Source of the DNA: Prevotella nigrescens | GTDB taxonomy: Bacteria; Bacteroidota; Bacteroidia; Bacteroidales; Bacteroidaceae | DNA length: 64,000 nucleotides | Assembly (NCBI RefSeq): GCF_031191185.1 | Contig: NZ_CP133465.1 | Coordinates: 988,001 to 1,052,000, forward strand | Direction of reading: 5' to 3' | Shown here: in pieces, positions 1-7,751 of the stretch | Position numbering within the stretch: the stretch's first letter is position 1 | How the letters are laid out: the number at the start of each line of letters is the position of its first letter | Made by a program: the position numbers and the translations under genes | Notes under the pieces: model-generated | What the model was told of the DNA's origin: nothing | What the model saw: only the letters and a program-made list of their open reading frames with translations | Databases searched by the model: none

Positions 1-716
1 GCTGTCAGCTGTTCCCAGCTGTCGGAAAATGCACGAATAGTTTCGAAAAGGACATCTGCGCCTTCGTTGAGAAGGGCTGCGTCGGGTAGGGGGCCGCTGT
101 TGATGGCGACCGTGAAGCACCCCGCTGCTACACCTGCACGCACTCCCAAGGGGGCATTCTCTACGACGATGCCTTCGTGCGGTGCAGAATTGCCTGCCTT
201 TTTCAAGCCCATCAGGTAAGGGTCGGGGTTCGGTTTGCCACGTTTTACATCGAAAGCGGTGGTTATTTGTGTCTCGTTGATAAAGTCTTTGAAATCAGAA
301 AGTAATCTGTTAATAAGCTGTCGCTGTCCGCTTCCTGTTACAATGCCTATCTTTAAGCCGCTGTTTTGTATCTTCTGCATTAAGTCTTTTACACCATCGA
401 AGATGTCTGTTGTAGGCATTTCTTGGAAGTAGCACGCCTTTAGCTGGTACATTTCTTCCGCTTCCTGTTCGGTCAGTACCTTGCCTAACTGCTCCTTTGC
501 ATACCTCCGGACAGTGTCTACACCTCTTGCACCCTCTGTTGCGTATGCGTCTTCGGCAGTGAAATGGATTCCAAATTCAGCCATTGCCCTTTGCCAGGCC
601 TTTGCGTGGTTGGGCATAGAGTCGTATAATACGCCGTCCATATCGAAGAGAACAACCTTCGGCGCAAAGGGTTGTGCAGCTTGTTTGTTGTATTTTCTGA
701 TTGCTTCCTGAAACAT
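1..716 (-). CDS. HAD-superfamily phosphatase, beta-phosphoglucomutase-like (3' end outside window)
   Basis: Reading leftward from an ATG at 716, an open frame runs to the window edge, giving 238 residues. The N-terminus has the HAD nucleophile motif DMDGVLYDS (Asp25 and Asp27). It is followed by motif II (GIVTGSGQ), a motif III lysine (RGKPNPDPY) and the acidic motif VVENAPLGV, in the order and spacing of beta-phosphoglucomutase/phosphatase-type HAD enzymes. Such proteins dephosphorylate or isomerise small sugar phosphates in the cytosol; the substrate cannot be told. Family length is about 220-240 residues, so only the last few are probably missing. It lies just after the terminator of the lysS-gpsA-pgi unit, with its start 18 bp beyond the U-tract, so it may depend on read-through or its own promoter. 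Confidence 0.85.
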   Translation of the reverse strand, partial: MFQEAIRKYNKQAAQPFAPKVVLFDMDGVLYDSMPNHAKAWQRAMAEFGIHFTAEDAYATEGARGVDTVRRYAKEQLGKVLTEQEAEEMYQLKACYFQEMPTTDIFDGVKDLMQKIQNSGLKIGIVTGSGQRQLINRLLSDFKDFINETQITTAFDVKRGKPNPDPYLMGLKKAGNSAPHEGIVVENAPLGVRAGVAAGCFTVAINSGPLPDAALLNEGADVLFETIRAFSDSWEQLT

Positions 717-732
717 TCTTGCGTGTAAAACT

Positions 733-770
733 AAAAAGCCCAACCCATTTAAACAATGGACTGGGCTTCT
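733..770 (-). terminator. Rho-independent terminator after pgi
   Basis: Arms at 736-742 and 762-768 (AAGCCCA with TGGGCTT) and inner arms at 745-749 and 755-759 form a hairpin with a small internal loop. On the minus strand it is followed by a T run. It lies 8 bp past the pgi stop. Confidence 0.75.
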
Positions 771-777
771 TTTATCT

Positions 778-2124
778 TTATAATCGTTTTCTGATAGCTT
801 TGCTTTCTTCCTCGTAACCCGGTTTGTCGAGCAGGGCAAACATATTCTTTTTGTATGCCTCTACACCCGGCTGGTTGAACGGATTTACCTGTTGAACCAA
901 GCCGCTGATACCGCAAGCCTTCTCGAAGAAGTAGATAAGCTGTCCGATATAGTATTCGTTTAGTTTTGGAATGCTGATGCGAATGTTTGGAACACCGCCA
1001 TCAACGTGTGCCAGTCGTGTGCCTAATTCAGCCATTTTGTTTACTTCGTCCACGCGCTTACCTTCGAGGAAATTCAGTCCGTCAAGGTTTTCATCGTCGT
1101 GTGGGAACAGCAATTTCCTGTTAGGTTCTTCGATAGAGAGTACCGTTTCAAATATTGAGCGTTCTCCTTCCTGTATCCATTGTCCCATGGAATGAAGGTC
1201 GGTGGTGAAGTCGCACGCTGCCGGGAAGATACCTTTTTGCTCCTTTCCTTCGCTTTCTCCGTAGAGTTGCTTCCACCATTCTGCCATAAAATGGAGCTTT
1301 GGCTGGAAGTTTGCCATTATTTCTATCTTCTTTCCAGCTTCTGAATAAAGTGCCTGACGAATGGCAGCATAGCGTGCTGCAATGTTCTGAGCGAACGGAA
1401 CATCTGTGCCTGTAGCCTTTTCCATGTCTTGTGCGCCCTTTATAAGCTGCTGAATGTCGAAGCCTGCCACTGCGATAGGCAACAAGCCAACAGGTGTAAG
1501 CACAGAGAAACGACCGCCAACGTTGTCTGGAATAACGAAAGTCTTGTAACCTTCGCGTGTTGCTGCCGTACGTGCTGCACCCTTTACAGCGTCGGTAATG
1601 GCAACGATAACGTGTTTTGCTTCCTCCTTGCCACGCTGATTTTCGCATTGTTTCTTCAGCAAACGGAAAGCAAGGGCAGTCTCCGTGGTTGTTCCAGACT
1701 TGGAAATGTTGATGACACCGAAACGCTTATCCTTCAGGAACTCGGTGAGTTCGTACAGATAATCTTCGCTGATGTTGTTGCCAGCGTAAAGGATTGTAGG
1801 GTTCTTCTTGTCGTTCAAGAGCCATGCAAAGCTATTGCTCAAGGCTTCAATGATGGCACGTGCCCCTAAATAAGATCCGCCAATACCTGCAACGACTACG
1901 AAGTCGCACTTTTCGCGCAGGGTGCCGGCAACGCTGTTAATCTCGTTTATAAACTCTTCCGTGATGTTTGTAGGCAGGTGTAACCAACCTAAGAAGTCGT
2001 TACCAAGGCAAGTTCCTTTTTCTAAAGCCTCTTGTGCTGCTGCCACCTGTGGCGCATACGATTCCATTGTGCCCGGGTTCAGCACCTGAGCTGCTTTTGA
2101 AATGTCTAATTTAATATTCTCCAT
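778..2124 (-). CDS. pgi: glucose-6-phosphate isomerase
   Basis: The 448-residue protein is the short bacterial form of phosphoglucose isomerase, which interconverts glucose 6-phosphate and fructose 6-phosphate in glycolysis. Visible signatures are the sugar-phosphate-binding SIS segments [11 protein letters not shown] (about residues 80-90) and [14 protein letters not shown], then [19 protein letters not shown], which matches the PGI family signature. The ATG at 2124 is 8 bp below the gpsA stop, so the two are probably cotranscribed in lysS-gpsA-pgi order. A hairpin terminator closes the unit at 733-770. Full length with no missing motif. Confidence 0.97.
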   Translation of the reverse strand: MENIKLDISKAAQVLNPGTMESYAPQVAAAQEALEKGTCLGNDFLGWLHLPTNITEEFINEINSVAGTLREKCDFVVVAGIGGSYLGARAIIEALSNSFAWLLNDKKNPTILYAGNNISEDYLYELTEFLKDKRFGVINISKSGTTTETALAFRLLKKQCENQRGKEEAKHVIVAITDAVKGAARTAATREGYKTFVIPDNVGGRFSVLTPVGLLPIAVAGFDIQQLIKGAQDMEKATGTDVPFAQNIAARYAAIRQALYSEAGKKIEIMANFQPKLHFMAEWWKQLYGESEGKEQKGIFPAACDFTTDLHSMGQWIQEGERSIFETVLSIEEPNRKLLFPHDDENLDGLNFLEGKRVDEVNKMAELGTRLAHVDGGVPNIRISIPKLNEYYIGQLIYFFEKACGISGLVQQVNPFNQPGVEAYKKNMFALLDKPGYEEESKAIRKRL

Positions 2125-2131
2125 TTGTATG

Positions 2132-3151
2132 TTATCTGAAAGAATCTGTTAATAATTTAATCTCTATTTTGGGGCTAATACCTTCGTACAGTATATTGTA
2201 AACTGCATCGAGGATAGGCATGTTCACGTGCAGATGGCGGTTGATTTCCTTCATGCACTTCGTTCCGAAATAGCCTTCGGCAATCATTTCCATTTCCATT
2301 TGTGCCGATTTAACGCTGTATCCTTTTCCTATCATCATGCCGAAAGTGCGGTTACGGCTGAAGTTGCTATATCCCGTAACGAGCTGGTCGCCAAGATAAA
2401 CGCTGTCTATCATGTTGCGTTTTATAGGATTTATACTCGTAAGCAGCCGTTCCATCTCTTGCATTGCATTCGAAATAATTACCGCTTGAAAGTTGTCTCC
2501 ATACTTCAAACCCGAGCAAATACCCGAGGCTATGGCATAAACGTTCTTCAGAACCGAAGCATATTCTATGCCAAGAACATCGTGCGATACTTTCGTTTTA
2601 ACGTAATTGGAAACCAATACTTCGGTCAGCGCCTGCGCTTTCTCCGTGTCGGTGCAGCCTACGGTAAGATACGTCAGGCGTTCCATAGCCACTTCTTCGG
2701 CATGCGACGGTCCTCCTATTACCGCCAAGTTTTCTTCTGGCACCTTCATAACCTTGCGGAAGTACTCCGAGCAAACCAAGTTCTCGTCGGGTACAATACC
2801 TTTAATGGCTGTTACGATGAACTTATCGTGCAACTTGTGCTTTACTTTCTTCAGTATTCCTTTCAGGTAAGGCGATGGCGTTACAAAGATAAGCGTATCG
2901 TAATCTTGCACCAAACGATTGATGTCTGACGACAAACGGATTTCGTTGGTGTCGAAATGAGCACTTGTCAGATAGGTGGGATTGTGCCCCAACTTGCGAA
3001 ATTGCTCTATTGTCTCGTCGCGTCGAAAGTACCAACCTATGTGGTGCGTGTGTTCCACCACAATCTTTGCGATGGCTGTAGCCCAGCTTCCGCTTCCGAT
3101 GATTGCTATGTTTCCTACGTCGTACATGTCGTATTCAAGAGAGAAGGGCAC
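2132..3151 (-). CDS. gpsA: NAD(P)H-dependent glycerol-3-phosphate dehydrogenase
   Basis: This makes sn-glycerol 3-phosphate from dihydroxyacetone phosphate for phospholipid synthesis. The N-terminal Rossmann motif is [15 protein letters not shown], followed by the substrate-site segments AIKGIVP and [10 protein letters not shown] and the C-terminal helical domain beginning [15 protein letters not shown]. Length is 339 residues, normal for the family. A second ATG eight codons in (3127, [11 protein letters not shown]) is an equally plausible start because the nucleotide-binding strand begins right after it. It sits between lysS (17 bp upstream) and pgi (8 bp downstream), consistent with one transcript. 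Confidence 0.96.
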   Translation of the reverse strand: MPFSLEYDMYDVGNIAIIGSGSWATAIAKIVVEHTHHIGWYFRRDETIEQFRKLGHNPTYLTSAHFDTNEIRLSSDINRLVQDYDTLIFVTPSPYLKGILKKVKHKLHDKFIVTAIKGIVPDENLVCSEYFRKVMKVPEENLAVIGGPSHAEEVAMERLTYLTVGCTDTEKAQALTEVLVSNYVKTKVSHDVLGIEYASVLKNVYAIASGICSGLKYGDNFQAVIISNAMQEMERLLTSINPIKRNMIDSVYLGDQLVTGYSNFSRNRTFGMMIGKGYSVKSAQMEMEMIAEGYFGTKCMKEINRHLHVNMPILDAVYNILYEGISPKIEIKLLTDSFR

Positions 3152-3168
3152 GCCTTCCCTTTATGTTG

Positions 3169-4899
3169 TCATTGTGCTTTGTCAATCCAACGCTGAATTT
3201 CGTCAACCGATGGCTTGTCGTATCCCAACTTGTATTTCTTGTTTATCTCGCCAAGTTTCTGTTGCAAGCCTTGCGCTTTCTCCTCTTTTATATTCTGAAT
3301 GAGGTTGAAACCGCATTTGCGCAGCACGTAAACCCACTCTTCTGGGACACCAATCTCTGCCCATTCCTTTATGCTGCTTTGCGGAACTTTGGCTTCTGGC
3401 TTCATCTGTGGGAAGAGCAGAACCTCTTGAATGTACTCCTGTCCTGTCATCAACATCACCAAACGGTCGATACCGATGCCGATACCCGATGTTGGCGGCA
3501 TACCATATTGCAGGGCACGCAGGAAGTCTTGGTCGATAACCATTGCTTCGTCGTCGCCGTTGTCTGCCAATCGCATTTGCTCCTTGAAGCGCTCTTCCTG
3601 GTCGATAGGGTCGTTCAATTCCGAGTAAGCGTTGGCAATTTCCTTACCATTCGCAAACAATTCAAAGCGTTCGGTAAGTCCTGGCTTAGAACGATGCATC
3701 TTTGAGAGTGGCGACATCTCCACCGGATAGTCGATAATGAATGTCGGCTGTATGAAAGTACCCTCGCAGAACTCACCAAATATTTCGTCTATTAGCTTAC
3801 CTTTGCCAAAGCTATTATCGATACCTTCAATCTTTAGCTCGTTCACAGCAATGTTACGAATTTCTTCTTCTGTCTTACCATCAAGGTCGAAACCAGTCTT
3901 TTCCTTAATAGCATCGAGTATTGGAAGGCGGCGGAATGGTGCCTTGAAGCTGATAAGGTTGTCGCCCACTTGTATTTCAGGCTTACCGTTCACCTCTGTA
4001 CAAATCTTTTCTATTAGCTTTTCGGTAAAGCTCATCATCCAGTTATAATCTTTATACTGAACATAAAGTTCCATACAGGTGAACTCTGGATTATGGAAGC
4101 GATCCATACCTTCGTTGCGGAAGTTCTTCCCAATCTCATAAACACCTTCGAAACCGCCTACAATCAGTCGCTTCAGATAAAGTTCTGTAGCGATGCGCAT
4201 ATACATTTCGGTGTTCAGCGCATTGAAGTGTGTGATGAAAGGACGGGCACTTGCACCACCCGCAATGGTCTGCAATATTGGGGTTTCCACTTCAGTGTAA
4301 CCTGCATCGTCGAAGAAACGGCGCATAGTTCTCAACACCGTGGCACGCTTTTTGAACGTTTCCTTCACGCCATCGTTCACCACCAAGTCCACGTATCTGC
4401 GGCGATAGCGAAGCTCTGGGTCGTCGAACTTATCGTAAGCCACACCGTCTTTATACTTCACAACGGGCAGTGGCTTCAGGCTTTTCGACAGTACGGTGAG
4501 TTCTTCGGCGTGTATAGATATCTCGCCCATCTGTGTTTTAAACACAAAACCTTTAATCCCAATGATATCGCCGATATCCAATAACTTTTTAAAAACAATG
4601 TTATAAAGATCCTTGTTCTCGCCTGGACAAAGGTCATCGCGAGTAATGTAGACCTGTATTCTGCCTTTGCTGTCTTGTATTTCTGCAAAAGACGCCTTGC
4701 CCATTACACGCTTTCCCATAAGGCGACCTGCAATTACAACTTCGCGTTTCTCGTCTTCTTTAAATTCATTCTTTATATCTGCAGAGTAAGCATTAGTTGG
4801 AAACTCTGCTGCTGGATAGGGGTCGATGCCCATATTGCGCAATTCCTGCAAACTCTGACGGCGCACAATCTCTTGTTCTGATAATTCTAAAACGTTCAT
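3169..4899 (-). CDS. lysS: lysyl-tRNA synthetase, class II
   Basis: This charges tRNA-Lys. I take the ATG at 4899 (MNVLELSEQEIVRRQ) rather than an in-frame ATG 39 bp upstream, because family similarity begins at MNVLELSEQ; this gives 576 residues. An OB-fold anticodon-binding domain (about residues 55-150) is followed by the class II core with FRNEGMDRFHNPEF (motif 2) and GIGIGIDRLVMLMTG (motif 3). After the core, about 65 extra residues (EWAEIGVPEEWVYVLRK onward) form a predicted helical C-terminal extension not present in the roughly 505-residue E. coli enzyme; Bacteroidetes LysRS are generally this longer type. It is the first gene of the lysS-gpsA-pgi unit. Confidence 0.97.
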   Translation of the reverse strand: MNVLELSEQEIVRRQSLQELRNMGIDPYPAAEFPTNAYSADIKNEFKEDEKREVVIAGRLMGKRVMGKASFAEIQDSKGRIQVYITRDDLCPGENKDLYNIVFKKLLDIGDIIGIKGFVFKTQMGEISIHAEELTVLSKSLKPLPVVKYKDGVAYDKFDDPELRYRRRYVDLVVNDGVKETFKKRATVLRTMRRFFDDAGYTEVETPILQTIAGGASARPFITHFNALNTEMYMRIATELYLKRLIVGGFEGVYEIGKNFRNEGMDRFHNPEFTCMELYVQYKDYNWMMSFTEKLIEKICTEVNGKPEIQVGDNLISFKAPFRRLPILDAIKEKTGFDLDGKTEEEIRNIAVNELKIEGIDNSFGKGKLIDEIFGEFCEGTFIQPTFIIDYPVEMSPLSKMHRSKPGLTERFELFANGKEIANAYSELNDPIDQEERFKEQMRLADNGDDEAMVIDQDFLRALQYGMPPTSGIGIGIDRLVMLMTGQEYIQEVLLFPQMKPEAKVPQSSIKEWAEIGVPEEWVYVLRKCGFNLIQNIKEEKAQGLQQKLGEINKKYKLGYDKPSVDEIQRWIDKAQ

Positions 4900-4934
4900 A
4901 TATTCTATTAATCGAATTATAATTCTTATAGTCT

Positions 4935-4943
4935 GCAAATTTA
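4935..4943 (-). promoter_or_regulatory. lysS -7 promoter element
   Basis: On the minus strand this reads TAAATTTGC, a perfect match to the Bacteroidetes TAnnTTTGC element, 35 bp above the lysS ATG. No good TTTG -33 element is seen at the usual distance. Confidence 0.5.
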
Positions 4944-5471
4944 ATAAATTATTTGCAATTCCTCGTTCTTTTTGTCTTTTTTATGCCTTAATCAGGTGGT
5001 TACGTTTGCATCGTAGTACGAGAATAATGTAAAGTAAAGTTAAATAAAATGCGTTAAAAGTTAATTTTGAAATCGTGAAACACGCTGAGAAGAGCTGTTT
5101 TCTGCACAAAGATAAAATCGTTTTCAAATAAGCCCACTTTTCACGTGCAACGCTAAGCCTACTGAACATCAACAAGTTCACTGCTTAGTGGGTAGCACTG
5201 TGCTATCACGTAGCGACGTTTACCTTACGAACAGAACTGAAAAGGTAGCAGAAAGAACTGTTTTCAGCTCGCAAAATCTACGTTTTCGCCTTGCAAAACC
5301 TACGCTTTTGACGAGTAAAACCTATTGTTTTAAAAATAAAAGCGTAGGTTTCAGAAATCTCAAACCGTTTTTAAAATTTTTCAATCCCGATTCTATTGTT
5401 TCACGGTTCTGTTTTAGAGCTTTTTAAATGTTAAAACCATACACTCTTTTTAATATTTTTATAGATTTTCA
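4944..5471. other. Gene-free divergent intergenic region
   Basis: Over 500 bp separate lysS (leftward) from the lipoprotein gene (rightward). Only short open frames occur on either strand and none has coding character. The left half is unremarkable. The right half contains the 22-bp-period AAAA..TTTT array at 5271-5351 and an upstream inverted pair CTGAAAA (5237-5243) / TTTTCAG (5261-5267). The lipoprotein promoter lies at the right end. Confidence 0.6.
5271..5351. repeat. 22-bp-period array of AAAA..TTTT mini-palindromes
   Basis: Three successive 22-bp units start at 5271, 5293 and 5315, each carrying AAAA-YCTACGY-TTTT or a close variant. A degenerate unit may precede them at 5249. A final segment at 5338-5351 is the exact reverse complement of 5296-5309 (14 bp). 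The units are alike in period and layout to arrays at 17360, 21787, 35871, 42334, 45767, 49275 and 59922, but not in sequence. Confidence 0.6.
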
Positions 5472-5504
5472 TTTGTTCATATTGGTCATTTTACGTAAAT
5501 TTGC
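5472..5504 (+). promoter_or_regulatory. Bacteroidetes-type promoter of the 5543 lipoprotein gene
   Basis: A -33 TTTG at 5472-5475 and a -7 TAAATTTGC at 5496-5504 are separated by 20 bp, the ideal spacing for the Bacteroidetes primary sigma factor. The predicted start of transcription is about 35 bp above the ATG at 5543. An intact promoter argues the downstream broken gene is or was recently expressed. Confidence 0.75.
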
Positions 5505-5542
5505 AAAAATATTATTAACAAAAAAAATAATTTAATTTAATT

Positions 5543-6500
5543 ATGAAAAGAAAAAAAATCTGTAGTAAAAGTATTCTTATTAGGCAGTATTCTTGTTTTA
5601 ACAGCATCATGTAGTAAAGAGAACGAAGTAGAAACTACACCATCCCCCCGAAATAATAGTGTAGAACTTAAAACTTTTCTAACTTCAGTCGATAGTTTAA
5701 ATCAACAAGTTTTATTTGAGCAAAAATTAATAGGAAAGGGAACAAGAGGAAATTGGCACAAATGGGCACACAAATGGGCACGAAGAGGACTATCTGCTGT
5801 AGCAGATGGCTGTGTTGCTACAATAGCGGGTGCTGCAACAGGAGGTTTTGGAGGAGCTATTTTTGGGGTGTTAGCTTCTGGACTGTATGATGACTACATG
5901 GATTATGTAGAAAAGAAAATGAGAAAATCAAAGCATTCACAAACACGAGATAGTATTGCGACATCTACGCTAAGAACATTTATTCCAAATACCATTTATC
6001 CATGTTTTTTAGACTCAATAGGCTATTATCACAATGTAATTTTACAAGATTTAACCAAATCAAACAGTTCATATGTTTCTAAAGAAGGAAATATAGATTA
6101 CGATGGGATGTACAAGGCTGTTGCCACTTTATTTGCAAAATATAAACAAAACTACTCGATAGAAAAATTTAACATGCAAAAAAATAGTATATTTTCATTT
6201 ACAGATAATTTAATTAAAGAATTGGCAAATAGTGAAAAACCTGATTTGCTTCCCTGCTTCAATTTATTGCACAGTAACGAATATTTATCATTAAATTTCA
6301 GTAACGAAGATATTGAAATGTTATCAGAACTTTGCAATAAAATAATTTTGACTATTAATGAACTTGACCATGATAGTTCTATTTCATATGGAAATAAGAT
6401 TTATGAGCTGGTTGAGAAATCAAAATTGCCATTAAAGTTAAAAAATGAAATTAAAATAGCTAACAACGTTACAATAAACAGTAACTTATATTGGTATTAA
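5543..6500 (+). pseudogene. Lipoprotein with Gly-rich segment, frameshifted at an A8 tract
   Basis: The ATG at 5543 opens a frame that stops after 23 codons. Removing one base from the eight-A run at 5551-5558 joins it to a frame open to 6500 and creates a typical lipoprotein signal (MKRKKSVVKVFLLG, lipobox LTASC). The repaired product is about 318 residues: acylated Cys, polar linker, a Gly-rich hydrophobic stretch near residues 90-115 (AGAATGGFGGAIFGVLASG), then a polar helical region. No family recognised. The shift may be a real null allele, a slippage on/off switch, or a sequencing error. Without repair the only in-frame start is a GTG at 5868, which would remove signal and Gly-rich parts. 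It has a strong promoter (5472-5504) and terminator (6521-6571), so it is a single-gene unit. Confidence 0.65.
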
Positions 6501-6520
6501 AAATAGTCTTAATTTCCATA

Positions 6521-6571
6521 TACCTACAAGAGTTGAAATAAGTATCAACTTTTGTAGGTATAATATTTTTT
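6521..6571 (+). terminator. Rho-independent terminator
   Basis: A 16-bp stem (6521-6536 with 6545-6560, one G-T pair, 8-base loop) is followed by a T-rich tail. It ends the lipoprotein transcript. Confidence 0.85.
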
Positions 6572-6605
6572 AAGAAATAAATTAAAAGAAATACCAGAGA
6601 ATAAG

Positions 6606-6989
6606 ATGAAATACAAGATAAGCAGAAACTTTAAAATCACAATGGCATTGGCTTTAATTGCTAGTTATCTTTTTACAACAATGCTTTGTTACTACCTTTT
6701 TCGTTCAAACGACTTCGATTTCTTCGCTGTCTTTTGGTTTTTAGGTACAATAGCAATCTTTATCGCCTACTATTACCGCATGACGATAAAGATAGAAGGC
6801 AACTTGCTGACGTACAAAACAACGAACGAAGTGAAGACGCGCACGCTGCCGCTCTCCGAAATAGCAACTGTAAGCATTCGGAAAAAGTTGTTTTACCCTG
6901 TTTTAACCATCACTACGAAACAGCAAACCAAAATACATCTCTACCCCGAACAGCCCGAACAGTTGGAGAAAGCGTTAATCGTGCAATAA
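6606..6989 (+). CDS. Small membrane protein with PH-like C-terminal domain
   Basis: The 127-residue protein has two hydrophobic segments near the N-terminus (about residues 11-33 and 38-57). A soluble beta-rich tail follows with the pattern MTIKIEGNLLTYKT...TLPLSEIATVSIRKK...VLTITTKQQTKIHLYPE, resembling bacterial PH (bPH/YcxB-like) domains found after TM hairpins. Function is unknown. It is 18 bp upstream of the Nim-like gene and may be cotranscribed with it. A protein of similar design is at 24422-24823, but the two do not look like close paralogues. Confidence 0.7.
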   Translation: MKYKISRNFKITMALALIASYLFTTMLCYYLFRSNDFDFFAVFWFLGTIAIFIAYYYRMTIKIEGNLLTYKTTNEVKTRTLPLSEIATVSIRKKLFYPVLTITTKQQTKIHLYPEQPEQLEKALIVQ

Positions 6990-7007
6990 AATATTAACGT
7001 TTTTATT

Positions 7008-7508
7008 ATGACAGAATTTAGAACTATGCGGCGCAAACGCCAAGAATTAACAGAAACGGAATGCACGGAAATATTGGAAAAAGCAACCTCCGGTGTGCTT
7101 TCTTTGCTTGGCGATGACGGCTATCCCTATGGTGTGCCCATCACTCCTGTACTTGTGGGACGCAAACTATACTTCCATTCTGCATTAAAAGGACATAAAC
7201 TGGACGCTATTCACAATAGTAATAAGGCTTCGTTTACAGTAATCGATCGAAACGAAGTGAAGCCCAAAGAGTTCACTACCTATTTTCGAAGTGTCATATG
7301 CTTCGGAAAAGTCCGCTTAATAGAAGATGAAACGGAGAAGATGGAAGCCCTCTGCAAATTGGGCAGGCGGTACAATCCCGACGATGAAGAAGGGCTCAGA
7401 CACGAGATAAAGAAAGATTTCTCACACCTTGTCATGATTGAATTCACCATCGAACATATCAGTGGGAAAGAAGCAATTGAGCTTGTGAGAATGAAAAAAG
7501 CCCGATGA
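7008..7508 (+). CDS. Pyridoxamine 5'-phosphate oxidase-family flavoprotein, Nim-like
   Basis: A 166-residue FMN-binding split-barrel protein. The N-terminus RTMRRKRQELTETE and the segment GVLSLLGDDGYPYGVPITPV, then LYFHSALKGHKLDAI, are characteristic of the PNPOx-like group that includes the nitroimidazole reductases NimA-J. Most chromosomal members have unknown physiological substrates. Nim-type reduction of 5-nitroimidazoles is possible but cannot be inferred from the sequence alone. Length is normal for the group, and a terminator follows at 7523-7570. Confidence 0.85.
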   Translation: MTEFRTMRRKRQELTETECTEILEKATSGVLSLLGDDGYPYGVPITPVLVGRKLYFHSALKGHKLDAIHNSNKASFTVIDRNEVKPKEFTTYFRSVICFGKVRLIEDETEKMEALCKLGRRYNPDDEEGLRHEIKKDFSHLVMIEFTIEHISGKEAIELVRMKKAR

Positions 7509-7522
7509 TATTTACCTGAAGT

Positions 7523-7570
7523 GCCTCTGAAAGCTGGACAAAAAACTTTCAGAGGCTCTTCATTTTTATT
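7523..7570 (+). terminator. Rho-independent terminator
   Basis: Perfect 11-bp stem GCCTCTGAAAG (7523-7533) with CTTTCAGAGGC (7546-7556), followed by a T-rich stretch. Confidence 0.85.
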
Positions 7571-7699
7571 ATACTCGTAGAAAACAACGTAGTTCTATAA
7601 ACGTTTGAACATATAATTTGCCTATTTAACGTGAAACGTTTATTCTTAAAAAAACAAAAAAGATTGGAACATTGTAAGGGATTTTATATAGGATTTAGT

Positions 7700-7708
7700 T
7701 ATATTTGC
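7700..7708 (+). promoter_or_regulatory. -7 promoter element of the M6 protease gene
   Basis: TATATTTGC matches TAnnTTTGC, 44 bp above the ATG at 7752. No clear -33 element. Confidence 0.5.
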
Positions 7709-7751
7709 AGACCCATTTATTAAATATAGGTAATATCTACAATAAAGAAAT

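Noticed and set aside
5188..5427. 79-residue open frame upstream of the lipoprotein gene
   Set aside because: It is formed by the 22-bp AAAA..TTTT repeat units (repetitive peptide KTYCFKNKS-like), has no upstream ribosome site and no coding bias.
7008..7508. Calling this gene a nitroimidazole resistance determinant
   Set aside because: The PNPOx-like fold is broad; sequence alone does not show Nim activity, so only a Nim-like label is given.
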